Assembly: GCA_902810695.1 (NCBI GenBank)
Contig: CADDYV010000014.1
Location: 1 to 64,000, forward strand
DNA: 64,000 nucleotides
Direction of reading: 5' to 3'
Source of the DNA: Actinomycetota bacterium
GTDB taxonomy: Bacteria > Actinomycetota > Rubrobacteria > Rubrobacterales > Rubrobacteraceae
Shown piece by piece: positions 45,544-54,339 of this stretch (position 1 is the stretch's first letter; every line of letters starts with the position of its first letter). Under the pieces are notes generated by a model, which made no database searches, was not told the DNA's origin, and worked only from the letters and a program-made list of their open reading frames with translations. A program made the translations under genes and the position numbers.

Positions 45544-47646
45544 ATGATGCAGCAACTGGTAGACAATCGCTACCGAATAAAGAAGCCGCTGGGCAGCGGA
45601 GGCATGGCGGATGTCTACCTCGCCCACGACAACGTCCTCGATAGGGATGTGGCGCTCAAAGTCATGAGCGAACGCTACGCCAAGGACGAGGAGTTCGTCG
45701 AACGCTTCCGCAGAGAGGCCCAGAGTGCTGCCGCCCTCTCCCACCCCAACATCGTCTCCATCTACGACCGGGGCTCTTCAGAGGATGGCACCTACTACAT
45801 CGCCATGGAGTATCTGCCTGGTGGTACTTTGAAGGACCGCATCCTGAAGAAGGGTGCTTTGCCCCCCAGGACGGCGGCTCAGGTTACGCTGCAGATCGCA
45901 GAGGCTCTCAGGGCTGCCCACAACAGCGGCGTGGTCCACCGCGACATAAAGCCGCACAACATCTTGATCACCGCCGATGGGGACCTGAAGGTTACGGACT
46001 TTGGCATAGCGCGGGCGGCGACCTCCTCCACGATGACCAAGACTGGTCTGATCCTGGGCACGGCCCACTACATCTCTCCCGAACAGGCGATGGGCGAGCC
46101 GGTAGGCCCGGCCAGCGATCTCTACTCTTTGGGGGTGGTTTTCTACGAGATGCTCACGGGGCAGCTACCTTACGATGCGGACACCCCCATAGGGATCGCC
46201 ATGAAGCACGTAAACGGCTCCTTGCGGCCCCCCAGAGAGGTTGACCCCACCATCCCCGGCGGCATAAACGCCATAGTGGTGAAGCTACTCTCCAAGGATC
46301 CCAAAGACCGCTACCAGAGCGCCTCGGAGCTCATAGAGGATCTGGAGAAGGTTATCGAGGGTGGGGAGCCCGAGAACGCCACGACGCAGGCACTGGGACA
46401 GGTTCCGCCTGCCAGGACCGGGGATACCATAGCCTATCCCTCACCCGCCGCCAGAGAGAAAGCAAGCCGGGAACGCGACAAGAAGAGGAGAAGGCGGGGT
46501 TTTCTGCCCGCTGTGGTGGTTCTACTGCTTCTGGCGCTCGCAGCATTACTGGCGGGGGCAGGATACTACCTCTCTGGCGGGAATAGTCAGCAGGGGAACA
46601 ACGCTCCGGCGATGGTCTCCGTGCCCAACATGGTTGGCATGAAGCTCGATGAGGCGAAAAGCAAGTACGGCGGCGACTTCAACATCGTCGTCAAAGACCA
46701 CGTAAAGGGCAAAGACCCCAAAGACACCATAACCAAGCAGGATCCGAGCGGCGGTAAGGCCAAGAAAGGCTCGGATATCGCGGTGGTGGTAGTCGGGACG
46801 CAGGTGGCCGATGTGCCAGACGTTACAGGCAAGTCAGAGAGCGACGCCCGCAACGCCCTCACAGACGCCGGATTTAACGTCAACGTCAACAAGCAGCACA
46901 GCTCCCAGGTGCCCCAGGGCTCGGTAATAAGCCAGAGCCCGAACGGTGGAAATAGCGCGCAGGTAGGCTCGACCGTAACGATTACGGTGAGCAGCGGGGT
47001 GCAGATGGTCAAGGTCCCGGACATACCCTACGGTTACACTGCCGCCCAGACGCAGGCTCTGCTGCAGAAATACGGGCTCAAGCTCGGCTCGCAGAGCTCG
47101 GCCTACAACAGCCAGATCGCAAGAGGCGGGGTCATAAACCAGGACCCCAAGCCGGGAGTTGAGGTACGGCCCGGCAGCACGGTCAATATCACCCTGAGCG
47201 CCGGCCCGAAGCCGGTTACGGTTCCGGGCGTCATAGGAGAGGATATAAGCTCGGCTGAGCAGGATCTGGCGAATGCGGGGCTCGGGTACAAGCTCGTCCA
47301 GGTTCAGAGCAACAAGCCTGCTGGCACGGTGATCTCGGAGAATCCGTCACCGGGGACGCAGGTGGACCCCGGCACCTACGTAACGCTCACCTACAGCTCG
47401 GGTCCGCCGCCGGCGAAGACTACTCCCAAGAGCACGCCAAGCTCTTCCAACTCGCACCCTTCTTCCGGGAAAGGCTCCTCTAACTCGCCTCCCTCCAGCT
47501 CGAAGAACTCCGGGGCCGGACAACCTCCACCAGGCTCGGGCTCCGGGGTGAAGCCCGGAGCAGGCTCGGGGGTTATCAAGAAGCAAGGCCCGGCGGACAA
47601 ACTTTTCCAGGACATCCAGAAAAAGGTTCAAGGAAAAGGCGACTGA
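45544..47646 (+). CDS. pknB: serine/threonine protein kinase PknB with PASTA repeats
   Basis: A 700-residue receptor kinase. Kinase domain about 1-270: GSGGMADVYLAHD, DVALKVM, HRDIKPHNILIT, VTDFGIARA. A basic linker (KKRRRR) leads to one helix (about 320-345). Outside are four PASTA repeats, beginning at VSVPNMVGM, ADVPDVTGK, VKVPDIPYG and VTVPGVIGE, which bind muropeptides or lipid II. A Ser/Pro/Gly-rich wall-spanning tail of about 80 residues ends the protein; such a long tail is unusual for PknB. ATG 45544 or 45547. Last gene of the envelope operon, eight bases from a convergent small gene. Confidence 0.95.
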   Translation: MMQQLVDNRYRIKKPLGSGGMADVYLAHDNVLDRDVALKVMSERYAKDEEFVERFRREAQSAAALSHPNIVSIYDRGSSEDGTYYIAMEYLPGGTLKDRILKKGALPPRTAAQVTLQIAEALRAAHNSGVVHRDIKPHNILITADGDLKVTDFGIARAATSSTMTKTGLILGTAHYISPEQAMGEPVGPASDLYSLGVVFYEMLTGQLPYDADTPIGIAMKHVNGSLRPPREVDPTIPGGINAIVVKLLSKDPKDRYQSASELIEDLEKVIEGGEPENATTQALGQVPPARTGDTIAYPSPAAREKASRERDKKRRRRGFLPAVVVLLLLALAALLAGAGYYLSGGNSQQGNNAPAMVSVPNMVGMKLDEAKSKYGGDFNIVVKDHVKGKDPKDTITKQDPSGGKAKKGSDIAVVVVGTQVADVPDVTGKSESDARNALTDAGFNVNVNKQHSSQVPQGSVISQSPNGGNSAQVGSTVTITVSSGVQMVKVPDIPYGYTAAQTQALLQKYGLKLGSQSSAYNSQIARGGVINQDPKPGVEVRPGSTVNITLSAGPKPVTVPGVIGEDISSAEQDLANAGLGYKLVQVQSNKPAGTVISENPSPGTQVDPGTYVTLTYSSGPPPAKTTPKSTPSSSNSHPSSGKGSSNSPPSSSKNSGAGQPPPGSGSGVKPGAGSGVIKKQGPADKLFQDIQKKVQGKGD

Positions 47647-47653
47647 GCCCTTT

Positions 47654-47914
47654 TCAGGAGCCTTCCAGAAGTTCTCGGCGGACGTAGTCTCGCAAGGTGG
47701 AGACAGACATCTCCGGAGATCGGGGGACTTCGATAAAGCTGTGGCGACCGATGGCGTTCTCTTTGAGCCAGCTCTCTTCGACCGGCTTGGAGCTTTCGAG
47801 GTCGTAGCCGCTCTCGTAGTAGAGCGTTCTCAGTTCGCCAGAAGCAAGCTCGACTACCAGTATCGGGTAGCGCCCCGGAGAGTGGGCGCGCACTTTCACG
47901 TTGCTCTCAACCAT
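47654..47914 (-). CDS. small protein of unknown function
   Basis: An 86-residue soluble protein, not recognised. It begins VESNVKVRAHSPGRYPILVVELASGELRTLYYESGYDL, a small beta-sheet pattern, and ends in a helix (STLRDYVRRELLEG). No Cys, no membrane segment. ATG start, weak ribosome site. It faces pknB with eight bases between stops and may be transcribed from the 127-base gap before the coiled-coil MBL gene. Confidence 0.55.
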   Translation of the reverse strand: MVESNVKVRAHSPGRYPILVVELASGELRTLYYESGYDLESSKPVEESWLKENAIGRHSFIEVPRSPEMSVSTLRDYVRRELLEGS

Positions 47915-48041
47915 ACCCGGAGTCTATATGAAGATTGCCGGAAATAAAAGTTTTGCAGGAAAAAGAGCCAGAAGGGACCGTGATAGAATTTGAAATGTAT
48001 GAAAACTGCAAATGAAATTTACATGCACGGAGGAAATTTCC

Positions 48042-50513
48042 ATGTCAGATCCCATACCTCAAGATGGAGAAATTGAAGCAGCGGAAGAAAATACCCATGA
48101 AGATTCCACGAAGCGAAAACTACCGCCTGAAGGGCTGCCAGAGGAGCTGCTCCAGCGGCGGCTCGGACGGCTGGACACGAGAAGAGCCCTCGCCAACCTC
48201 TGTAAGAACGTTCCGGGGCTCGATGAGATCCTGCTGCCCCGCGGCATCCAGGCCGACGCCTTAACGCGCAAGTCCGGCGGCAGCACGCAGATGCTGCGCG
48301 GCATCTCGCGCAGAATCCTGCAGGATGAAACCGCCTGGGATGCCTTTCGAACGGCCATATCCGAGCAGATCCCACCGGAAACCTTCGAGGCGCTAAAGAA
48401 AATCTCCAGGGAAAATCTCGATGAGCTCACGGAAGCCTACAGCACGGAGGGGCTCTTGTTCGCCGCTCTGAGCGACGACGAGAATCCGGGCGAAGATGTT
48501 GTGGAAGCCCTCATCGAGACCTGGAAGGAAGAGAACCAGCAGGCCCAGAAGCAAGCCTCCAAAGACGCCCGCGTTAAGGAGCTTGAGAAGCAGCTCGAAG
48601 AACTCAAAAAAGAGAACGAGCAGCTTCAGTTCACCGCCCGCAGCGCCAACGAGCGGGCGGCGGCCCTGGGTGAGGAAGTTGAGGTCTTGCGCAAGGAACG
48701 CGAGAGCGCCGCGGCGCAGGTAAAGAAGGCCGAGGAACGCGCAGAAGCGGCTCTTGAGACTCAAAACCAGCTAAGCGCGCGGGCTGCTGAACTGCAACGA
48801 CGCAGCGTCCATCTGGAGCGAACGCTGGAGAGCGAACGAACGGCCTACAAGACTGCAGCCCAGCGCGTAGAGGAGCTTCACGAGGAACTCGGCCACATCG
48901 GCGAGGAGCGGGACAGGATCCAGGACGCTTTGCAGAACGCCCGTTTCACCGATCCTGGCTTCGGAGATCTGCTGGTCCGGGCGGTCAAAAACGAGGTCAG
49001 CGCGCTGCCCGATTCCCTCGACTCTGCGGCCAAGACCGCCCAACTGCTGGAATTTATGGGGAAGGTACTGCAGGCCCACTCGGAATTGCGCGAATCCCAT
49101 TTGCAGCATCCCAGAAGTAGCTCCCGTTCGCGGTCTGCGCGGGAGGAAGAGGAGGATTCGGATCCCTCTTTAGCTAGCAATGTCAACCTCAGAGAACACA
49201 ACGGCAGGCCGGCGGTTGAGGTACGAGCCCGGCCCCGGCCCACGCTCTCTTTCAAAGCCCTCGGAGGGGCTGGCGAAGTAGGTGGCAGCAGTCATCTGCT
49301 GGACTTCGGGCGCGCCAGGGTACTCGTAGACGCCGGAATAAAACCCGATGGGCATGGACCTGCGGCGCCGAGCTTCGGCAAGCTCGAAGGGATAGACGCC
49401 ACGGTCATAACGCACGCGCATCTGGACCACTGCGGGGCACTGCCGCTCCTGGTGCGGGACAATCCGAACCTGCCGATCTACTGCACGCCTCCTTCCGCCA
49501 GGCTCATCCTCTCGGCGCTCAACGATCACGCGGCGATGGGCGGCGGGTTGCCGGGAGGAGCCCCGATCCACGAGGTCAAAAAGAGGCTTACAACCGTGCC
49601 TTTCGGCAAACCCTTCAACATCGGAGGAGCCAGGATCACGCTGACCGAGAGCGGCCATATCCTCGGGGCGGCGAGCGTGCTGCTACAGTCGGAGTCGGCG
49701 ACGGTGTTTCACACCGGTGACATCTGCATGGAGGATCACTTCTCCATCCCCTCGGCGCGGCTGCCGAAGGTCAGAGACATAGATCTGCTCATCATGGAGG
49801 CCACCCTGGCCGACCGCAAGCCCCAGCCCTTCTCCGAGTCTATCCGGAAGATGGTCGAGGTCATCAACGAGACGACGCAGGAGAGGGAAGGAACGGTTCT
49901 CATCCCGACCTACGCCCTCGGCCAGGCGCAGGAGATCATACTCGGCCTCAAGCGTTACGGTGAGGAGTACGGGCTGGATCCCGACGTGTTCATCTACGTT
50001 GACGGCTCGGTCGTAACGACCTCCGAACGCCTGTATGCCGACCAACTCGGCTACATGAAGCCCTACCTGCAGCACACCGATCCCAAGGAACTGTTCTTCT
50101 CCGAGAACATCCGGGCGGTCGCAAACGATGACGGAGCGCGCGAGCGCATCCTCTCGAATCCGTGCGCGATCATCGCCTCACCGGTAACCATGCAGGGCGG
50201 AGCGAGCGCGTTCTACCGCAAGCGCCTGCAGAAGAGCCCGAAGAACGCCGTGATCCTGCCCTCCAACGCGGCTTCTTCCTACGGTACCCACCGGGCCGAG
50301 GGAGAGAAGGAGAACTGGCGCGTCGAGCGAGTGAGCTTCGCCGCGCACTGCACCCAGGATGAGCTCCTCAACATCACCGAGAAGCTGAACCCGCGCCAGA
50401 TCATCCTGATCCACGGCTCGAAGAGGCGCATAAGCGACCTCGCCTACCGTCTCTCCCCAAAGCACAAGATCCACACCCCCGCCGTCGGCGAGACGGTTCG
50501 CACCGTGCTCTAG
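48042..50513 (+). CDS. coiled-coil metallo-beta-lactamase/beta-CASP protein (putative RNA nuclease)
   Basis: An 823-residue protein. Residues 1-155 are helical (RRLGRLDTRRALANLCKNVP, ISRRILQDETAWDAF); about 160-300 form a long charged coiled coil (KELEKQLEELKKENEQL); 330-370 is a Ser/Arg/Glu linker. From about 400 comes an MBL domain, GGAGEVGGSSHLL, HAHLDH at 458-463, HTGDICMEDHF, with beta-CASP motifs IMEATLADRKPQPF, VLIPTYALGQAQE, ASPVTMQGG and ILIHGS. This is the CPSF73/RNase J-like nuclease arrangement, but the N-terminal half is not part of known families I recognise. ATG 48042 has GGAGGA eight bases before. A small winged-helix gene follows after two bases. Confidence 0.8.
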   Translation: MSDPIPQDGEIEAAEENTHEDSTKRKLPPEGLPEELLQRRLGRLDTRRALANLCKNVPGLDEILLPRGIQADALTRKSGGSTQMLRGISRRILQDETAWDAFRTAISEQIPPETFEALKKISRENLDELTEAYSTEGLLFAALSDDENPGEDVVEALIETWKEENQQAQKQASKDARVKELEKQLEELKKENEQLQFTARSANERAAALGEEVEVLRKERESAAAQVKKAEERAEAALETQNQLSARAAELQRRSVHLERTLESERTAYKTAAQRVEELHEELGHIGEERDRIQDALQNARFTDPGFGDLLVRAVKNEVSALPDSLDSAAKTAQLLEFMGKVLQAHSELRESHLQHPRSSSRSRSAREEEEDSDPSLASNVNLREHNGRPAVEVRARPRPTLSFKALGGAGEVGGSSHLLDFGRARVLVDAGIKPDGHGPAAPSFGKLEGIDATVITHAHLDHCGALPLLVRDNPNLPIYCTPPSARLILSALNDHAAMGGGLPGGAPIHEVKKRLTTVPFGKPFNIGGARITLTESGHILGAASVLLQSESATVFHTGDICMEDHFSIPSARLPKVRDIDLLIMEATLADRKPQPFSESIRKMVEVINETTQEREGTVLIPTYALGQAQEIILGLKRYGEEYGLDPDVFIYVDGSVVTTSERLYADQLGYMKPYLQHTDPKELFFSENIRAVANDDGARERILSNPCAIIASPVTMQGGASAFYRKRLQKSPKNAVILPSNAASSYGTHRAEGEKENWRVERVSFAAHCTQDELLNITEKLNPRQIILIHGSKRRISDLAYRLSPKHKIHTPAVGETVRTVL

Positions 50514-50515
50514 CA

Positions 50516-50836
50516 GTGGCCGCGGTGCTGCCGGAGGTTACGAGGCTCTACGACGCCAGGGGGGAGCGCCCGGAGAACGCCGCGGTCGCGGGCGGCATCT
50601 GGTACGAACCGGAGATCTGGACGCTCCCCCTCTCCCCCGCCGCCCGCGTGCTCTACGCGGGCCTCTGCTCATATCTGGGGCACGGCGAGATCAACCGCCA
50701 CGACCTGCGCAATACCCTCAAAGACTGCCCCGACGCGGAGATTGCCGCAGCTCTGGAGGAGCTAGCCAGCCACAGGCTGCTGCAGCCTGTTCCGCAGGGC
50801 TACGCGATACACTCCGTCAAAGAGTTCGAGAGCTAG
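50516..50836 (+). CDS. small winged-helix (DnaD-N-like) protein
   Basis: A 106-residue protein: GIWYEPEIWTLPLSPAARVLYAGLCSYLGHGEINRHDLRNTLKD and then EIAAALEELASHRLLQPVPQGYAIH, a winged helix-turn-helix of the phage/DnaD N-terminal type. No other domain. GTG start two bases after the coiled-coil MBL gene, so the two proteins are probably made together. It may bind nucleic acid for the nuclease-like partner; this is inference. Confidence 0.6.
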   Translation: MAAVLPEVTRLYDARGERPENAAVAGGIWYEPEIWTLPLSPAARVLYAGLCSYLGHGEINRHDLRNTLKDCPDAEIAAALEELASHRLLQPVPQGYAIHSVKEFES

Positions 50837-50854
50837 ATCGCGCCGTGCGCCTTG

Positions 50855-50860
50855 TATACT
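50855..50860 (+). promoter_or_regulatory. -10 box, leaderless start
   Basis: TATACT with six bases to ATG 50867. No room for a ribosome-binding site. Confidence 0.5.
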
Positions 50861-50866
50861 GCTTGT

Positions 50867-51676
50867 ATGAGGCCCATATGCTTCATATCGGACTACGGCC
50901 TCGCCGATGACCGGGTGGGCTCTTGCAAAGGTGTGATCGCAAGCATCGCGCCGCAAACTACTGTGATAGACCTGACCCACGGCATCTCCGGGTTCGACAT
51001 CACGCGGGGAGCGGAGATCCTCCGTAACGCGACGCGGTATATGCCCGAGGATACCGTGTACCTGGCCGTCATAGACCCGGGCCTGAAGAGCAAGAGGCAG
51101 GCGATCGCGATCCAGGCCCGCAGCGGCGCCCACCTGGTCGGCCCAGATAACGGCCTCCTTCTGCCGGCAGCCGGAGATCTCGGCGGCATCGAGCAGGCTG
51201 TGCATCTTACGAATCCCCGGTACCACATAACGCCCGTCTCCGACGCTTTCCAGGGACGAGACATCTTCTCATCGGTTGCGGCCCACCTGGCCGCCGGGGT
51301 GAGTCTCCGAGATCTCGGGGACGAGGTGGATCCAGCCTCGCTGGTCTCCACCAACTTCCCCGAAGCCCAACGGGCACCCGATGGCGGACTTACGGCGGAG
51401 ATAATAGATATAGATCGCTTCGGGAACGTCAGGCTCTCGGCGACGCAGAAAGATCTGGACCTCCAGTATGGCGCTCCCGTGGAGATCCGAGTCCGGGACG
51501 AAGTCATGGACGCGAGGTACGTAAGGACTTTTGGAGACTCGAAGCTAGGGGACCTGGTCGTGGTCCCGGACTCCCACTGGCGTCTTAGCCTCGCGATCAA
51601 CCAGGGAAACGCCGCCAGGGCGCTCCTGCTTTCGCTCAGGGACAGGGTTCGCGTGGATCCCGCCCCGACTCAGTAG
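50867..51676 (+). CDS. SAM hydroxide adenosyltransferase (DUF62 family)
   Basis: A 269-residue protein of the fluorinase/chlorinase-like family. CFISDYGLADDRVGSCKGVI, IDLTHGISGFDITRGAEIL, VYLAVIDPGLKSKRQAIAI and LVGPDNGLLLPA cover the SAM-binding N-terminal domain; a C-terminal beta barrel follows. Most bacterial members hydrolyse S-adenosylmethionine to adenosine and methionine rather than halogenate. Start set at ATG 50867 (the frame opens 15 bases earlier). Its 3' end overlaps the convergent phosphoesterase by seven bases. Confidence 0.85.
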   Translation: MRPICFISDYGLADDRVGSCKGVIASIAPQTTVIDLTHGISGFDITRGAEILRNATRYMPEDTVYLAVIDPGLKSKRQAIAIQARSGAHLVGPDNGLLLPAAGDLGGIEQAVHLTNPRYHITPVSDAFQGRDIFSSVAAHLAAGVSLRDLGDEVDPASLVSTNFPEAQRAPDGGLTAEIIDIDRFGNVRLSATQKDLDLQYGAPVEIRVRDEVMDARYVRTFGDSKLGDLVVVPDSHWRLSLAINQGNAARALLLSLRDRVRVDPAPTQ

Positions 51677-52479
51677 CCGGGCTGACCGGTAAACCCGGCC
51701 CCGACCTTCTCGTCGAAGCGCAGGTAGTCCTGGGTCCTGGGATTGAAGCTGACCGCAAGCTCTTGCCGTTTGAAAGGATACTTGCGGAAGACCGTTACCC
51801 GCCCGTCCTCTATCTCGATGATGTTGTAGCAGGGCCGGCCGTTTCCCCTCACGCGCAGAGTCGAGGCGGTCCCGGCGTTTACGATCAGCATCTGCTCCAG
51901 CTTCCAGGAGTGCGGAACGTGCTTGTGCCCGGAGAGCACCAGGTCCACCCCCGCCTGCGTGAGCCTCTCCAGAATGTCTCCCGCGTCGAAGATGATGTTC
52001 CGCTCTCGCCCGGTCCCCGGCAGCGGGATGAGATGGTGGTGGATGATGAAGATCTTGAGCTTATCTTGGGCCTCGGAAAATGTTTTGGTGATGAAGTCGT
52101 AGTGCTCGCGGCCCACCTGACCGTCGTTGAGGTCTGGCTCTGAGGAGTCAACCCCGACCAGCACCACGTTGTCGAGGTCTATGACCGAGTGGCGCTCCCC
52201 GAAGAGGCGTTCGAAGTGGATGTAGCCCACGTTCCGGGCGTCGTGGTTGCCGGGCACCACCATGATGTTCTCGCACCGGATCCGGCCGATATATTCTGCC
52301 GCCTGCTCAAACTCCTCCCGGTAGCCAGCGTCGGTAAGATCACCCGAGACGACCACCACGTTCGGGTCCACATCGTTTATCTCGACTATCGTTCTATCCA
52401 GCAGATCGGGGATGAAGCGGGCGTTGCCACAGTGGATGTCGCTGATCTGGCATATCGTCAGCCGATTGTTCCTGGTCAT
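51670..52479 (-). CDS. calcineurin-like metallophosphoesterase
   Basis: A 269-residue enzyme. Metal-site motifs in order: ISDIHCG, SGDLTDAG, VPGNHDARN, IHHHLIPLPG and SGHKHVPHSW. The arrangement fits the cyclic-nucleotide phosphodiesterase-like (CpdA/Rv0805) branch; substrate unproven. ATG 52479 has GGGAAGG four bases upstream; the frame continues four codons to a TTG. Divergent from nothing coding: upstream is the BNR remnant. Confidence 0.85.
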   Translation of the reverse strand: MTRNNRLTICQISDIHCGNARFIPDLLDRTIVEINDVDPNVVVVSGDLTDAGYREEFEQAAEYIGRIRCENIMVVPGNHDARNVGYIHFERLFGERHSVIDLDNVVLVGVDSSEPDLNDGQVGREHYDFITKTFSEAQDKLKIFIIHHHLIPLPGTGRERNIIFDAGDILERLTQAGVDLVLSGHKHVPHSWKLEQMLIVNAGTASTLRVRGNGRPCYNIIEIEDGRVTVFRKYPFKRQELAVSFNPRTQDYLRFDEKVGAGFTGQPGY

Positions 52480-52649
52480 AAACCTTCCCAACTACAAGCC
52501 ACACCTTCACGAGCAGAATCTCTCCCAAGGAGATCCCACGCTCACCTGTATTTCACCCCGGACCGGGATTATAACGCGACTCGCCGCCGAAGATGTCGCC
52601 CGCTGGACTGAAATTTCTGACATCGTGTATCATTTTTGCTCAGCGTGGG

Positions 52650-53045
52650 AACCTCTGGGAAGGGGCCTGGCAGCAAGACCGCTGGAACAACGGCGGCGCG
52701 CACGGCCTAGTAGTCGCCTACAGCTCCAACGGCGGGAAGAGCTGGTCCAGGCGCGTCCGATCTACGACTCCGGCATAAACAACTCCACCATCGGCAACCA
52801 GATCGTCGTGACCCCGAAGGGTACTCTGTACGACTTCTTCACCCTGACAAGAGGAAACAGCGTCTTCCTCGCGGCCATCCGCTCTACAAAACCACGGCAA
52901 GAGCTGGTCGAAGCGCCCGATCATCTCGCCCGGCAGACCTTCCGCGGCGCTTTCCTGCCGCTGTTCATCCAGGTCAACAACGGCAAGTCCCAGAACCGTA
53001 CCGACGCTTTCTTCAGCGAGGTGGCTTCCGCAAGTAGCGACTCGA
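52650..53045 (+). pseudogene. fragment of a BNR-repeat/sialidase-like protein
   Basis: Three frames carry pieces of one beta-propeller. First GNLWEGAWQQDRWNNGG and VAYSSNGGKSWSRRV, with the Asp-box SSNGGKSW; after a shift near 52760 comes IYDSGINNSTIGNQIVV and GTLYDFFTL, VFLAAIRS; another shift near 52890 gives HGKSWSKRPII, a second Asp-box. No start, signal peptide or end is present. It is a decayed internal fragment of a secreted sialidase or related glycosidase. The remaining 170 bases between 52480 and 52650 hold nothing recognisable. Confidence 0.6.
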
Positions 53046-53086
53046 AAACAAGGTGCCGTGGGGAAAAGTTCCTCGCAGGCGTCTTT

Positions 53087-53614
53087 TTAGTACGTTCCTT
53101 TTCTCGGTCCCGATTTCCCGAAAACCAGCGTAAGCTCGCCGTTGATACGCGGCGGCATGTAGAACTCGTTCAACTTCCCCTCGAAACCGCCGTGGGAGCC
53201 GGATCCGCTGTTGCCCGCACCGAAAGTGGTTTTTATGTGGCTGATCTTGCCGCTCTTTCTCCAGTTCACATGCCCTCCGGCGAAGCGGCCCCTTAACGAA
53301 CCCCCGTTTCCGAAGACGCCCCATTGTCCGCTGATGATGTGGTTTTTGCTGTAGGGACCGTGGTGGGGAGGCCTGTAGTTTATGGACGCAAACATCACTC
53401 CCGGATGCGATCCCTCCACGATCCCGATGAAGGTGGCGCCGTGCATCTCGCCGCCCTCCGGCATGCCGGGCCAGATCTCGATCCCTCTCACCCGCTCCAC
53501 GAGGCTCCCCGATGCCGGTGAAGCCAGGACGGCTCCAGCCAGAGCTGTAAAGACTACCGCCACAACAAAAAGCGCCACCGCGCCTCTACAAACTTTGTTT
53601 CCTATACTCGACAA
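53087..53614 (-). CDS. secreted protein of unknown function
   Basis: A 175-residue protein with a clear signal peptide (about 1-32: AVALFVVAVVFTALAGAVLAS) and a Gly/His-rich mature part (GMPEGGEMHGATFIGI, FGAGNSGSGSHGGFEG). The pattern suggests a small secreted beta-sheet protein; no family is recognised. TTG start at 53614 with AGGAGG nine bases upstream, which supports a real gene. It faces the BNR remnant. Confidence 0.6.
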   Translation of the reverse strand: MSSIGNKVCRGAVALFVVAVVFTALAGAVLASPASGSLVERVRGIEIWPGMPEGGEMHGATFIGIVEGSHPGVMFASINYRPPHHGPYSKNHIISGQWGVFGNGGSLRGRFAGGHVNWRKSGKISHIKTTFGAGNSGSGSHGGFEGKLNEFYMPPRINGELTLVFGKSGPRKGTY

Positions 53615-53697
53615 TCCGAAGGTCCTCCTGGCAATTTTTATGGGCGTACAATCCTAGCGCCGTTTCACGGGAAAATCCCGATATGCTCCGTTCCCGA

Positions 53698-54336
53698 TCA
53701 AGGGCTGAAGCGGGGTAGCCGCAACTCCGTCGGGTAACGCTTGCTCCTCTGCCGGTGGTCGAGGAGCGTGTAAGAGCCTTCGGCCCACCTTTTGCCCACG
53801 CCGCCGGTGAGCGTGGCCAGGTCTATGAGCCTCCCGGTTATCCTGAGGCAGAAGCCGTTCAGGATGTCGTCTGCATCATCGGTGCGGCCGCGGGCGCGGG
53901 CGACGAAGACGCCCTTGGTTTTCCAGAGCCCGTCGCGGTAGACGGCGAAGGTCTGGCACGCCTCCTCCCCCACTTCCTCCGACCAGCCGAGAATGCGCCC
54001 CGAGTAACCGGAAGGGTCGAGGCTGTAGCGGCTGAGGTCCTCGTGCATCAGATCCTCGTCAGTCTCCGCCGCCACCCCCCTTACGAGGCCGAAGGCGACC
54101 TCCGCCTCGGCGCCGGGCGTGGCCTCGACCCGCATCGTGAAGATCCCCCTCTCGCTCTCGGCCTCGATGTCGAAGCCCGCCTCGCGCCCAAGCTCGGCCG
54201 CGTACTCCAGCCCATCGAACAGCCGCTCCGAGAAGGCGCGGGCAACCTCCTCGGTCTCCCGCATGAGCGTGAGCGAGCGGTCGGCCTCCTCGCGGTACTG
54301 GCGGAACCTGGAGATCGCATTCTCCCTGAAGCCCAT
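53698..54336 (-). CDS. soluble protein of unknown function
   Basis: A 212-residue protein, not recognised. A helical N terminus (about 1-55, ADRSLTLMRETEEVARAFSERL) is followed by a beta-rich part (GIFTMRVEATPGAEAEVAFGL) and KTKGVFVARARGRTDDADDILNGFC. No membrane segment. ATG start three bases after the stop of the SDR gene upstream, so the two are an operon. Confidence 0.55.
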   Translation of the reverse strand: MGFRENAISRFRQYREEADRSLTLMRETEEVARAFSERLFDGLEYAAELGREAGFDIEAESERGIFTMRVEATPGAEAEVAFGLVRGVAAETDEDLMHEDLSRYSLDPSGYSGRILGWSEEVGEEACQTFAVYRDGLWKTKGVFVARARGRTDDADDILNGFCLRITGRLIDLATLTGGVGKRWAEGSYTLLDHRQRSKRYPTELRLPRFSP

Positions 54337-54339
54337 CTC

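Noticed and set aside
52412-53296. A 294-residue plus-strand gene at the BNR remnant
   Set aside because: Only a short part of this frame has propeller motifs; the rest is non-coding or antisense to the secreted protein gene.
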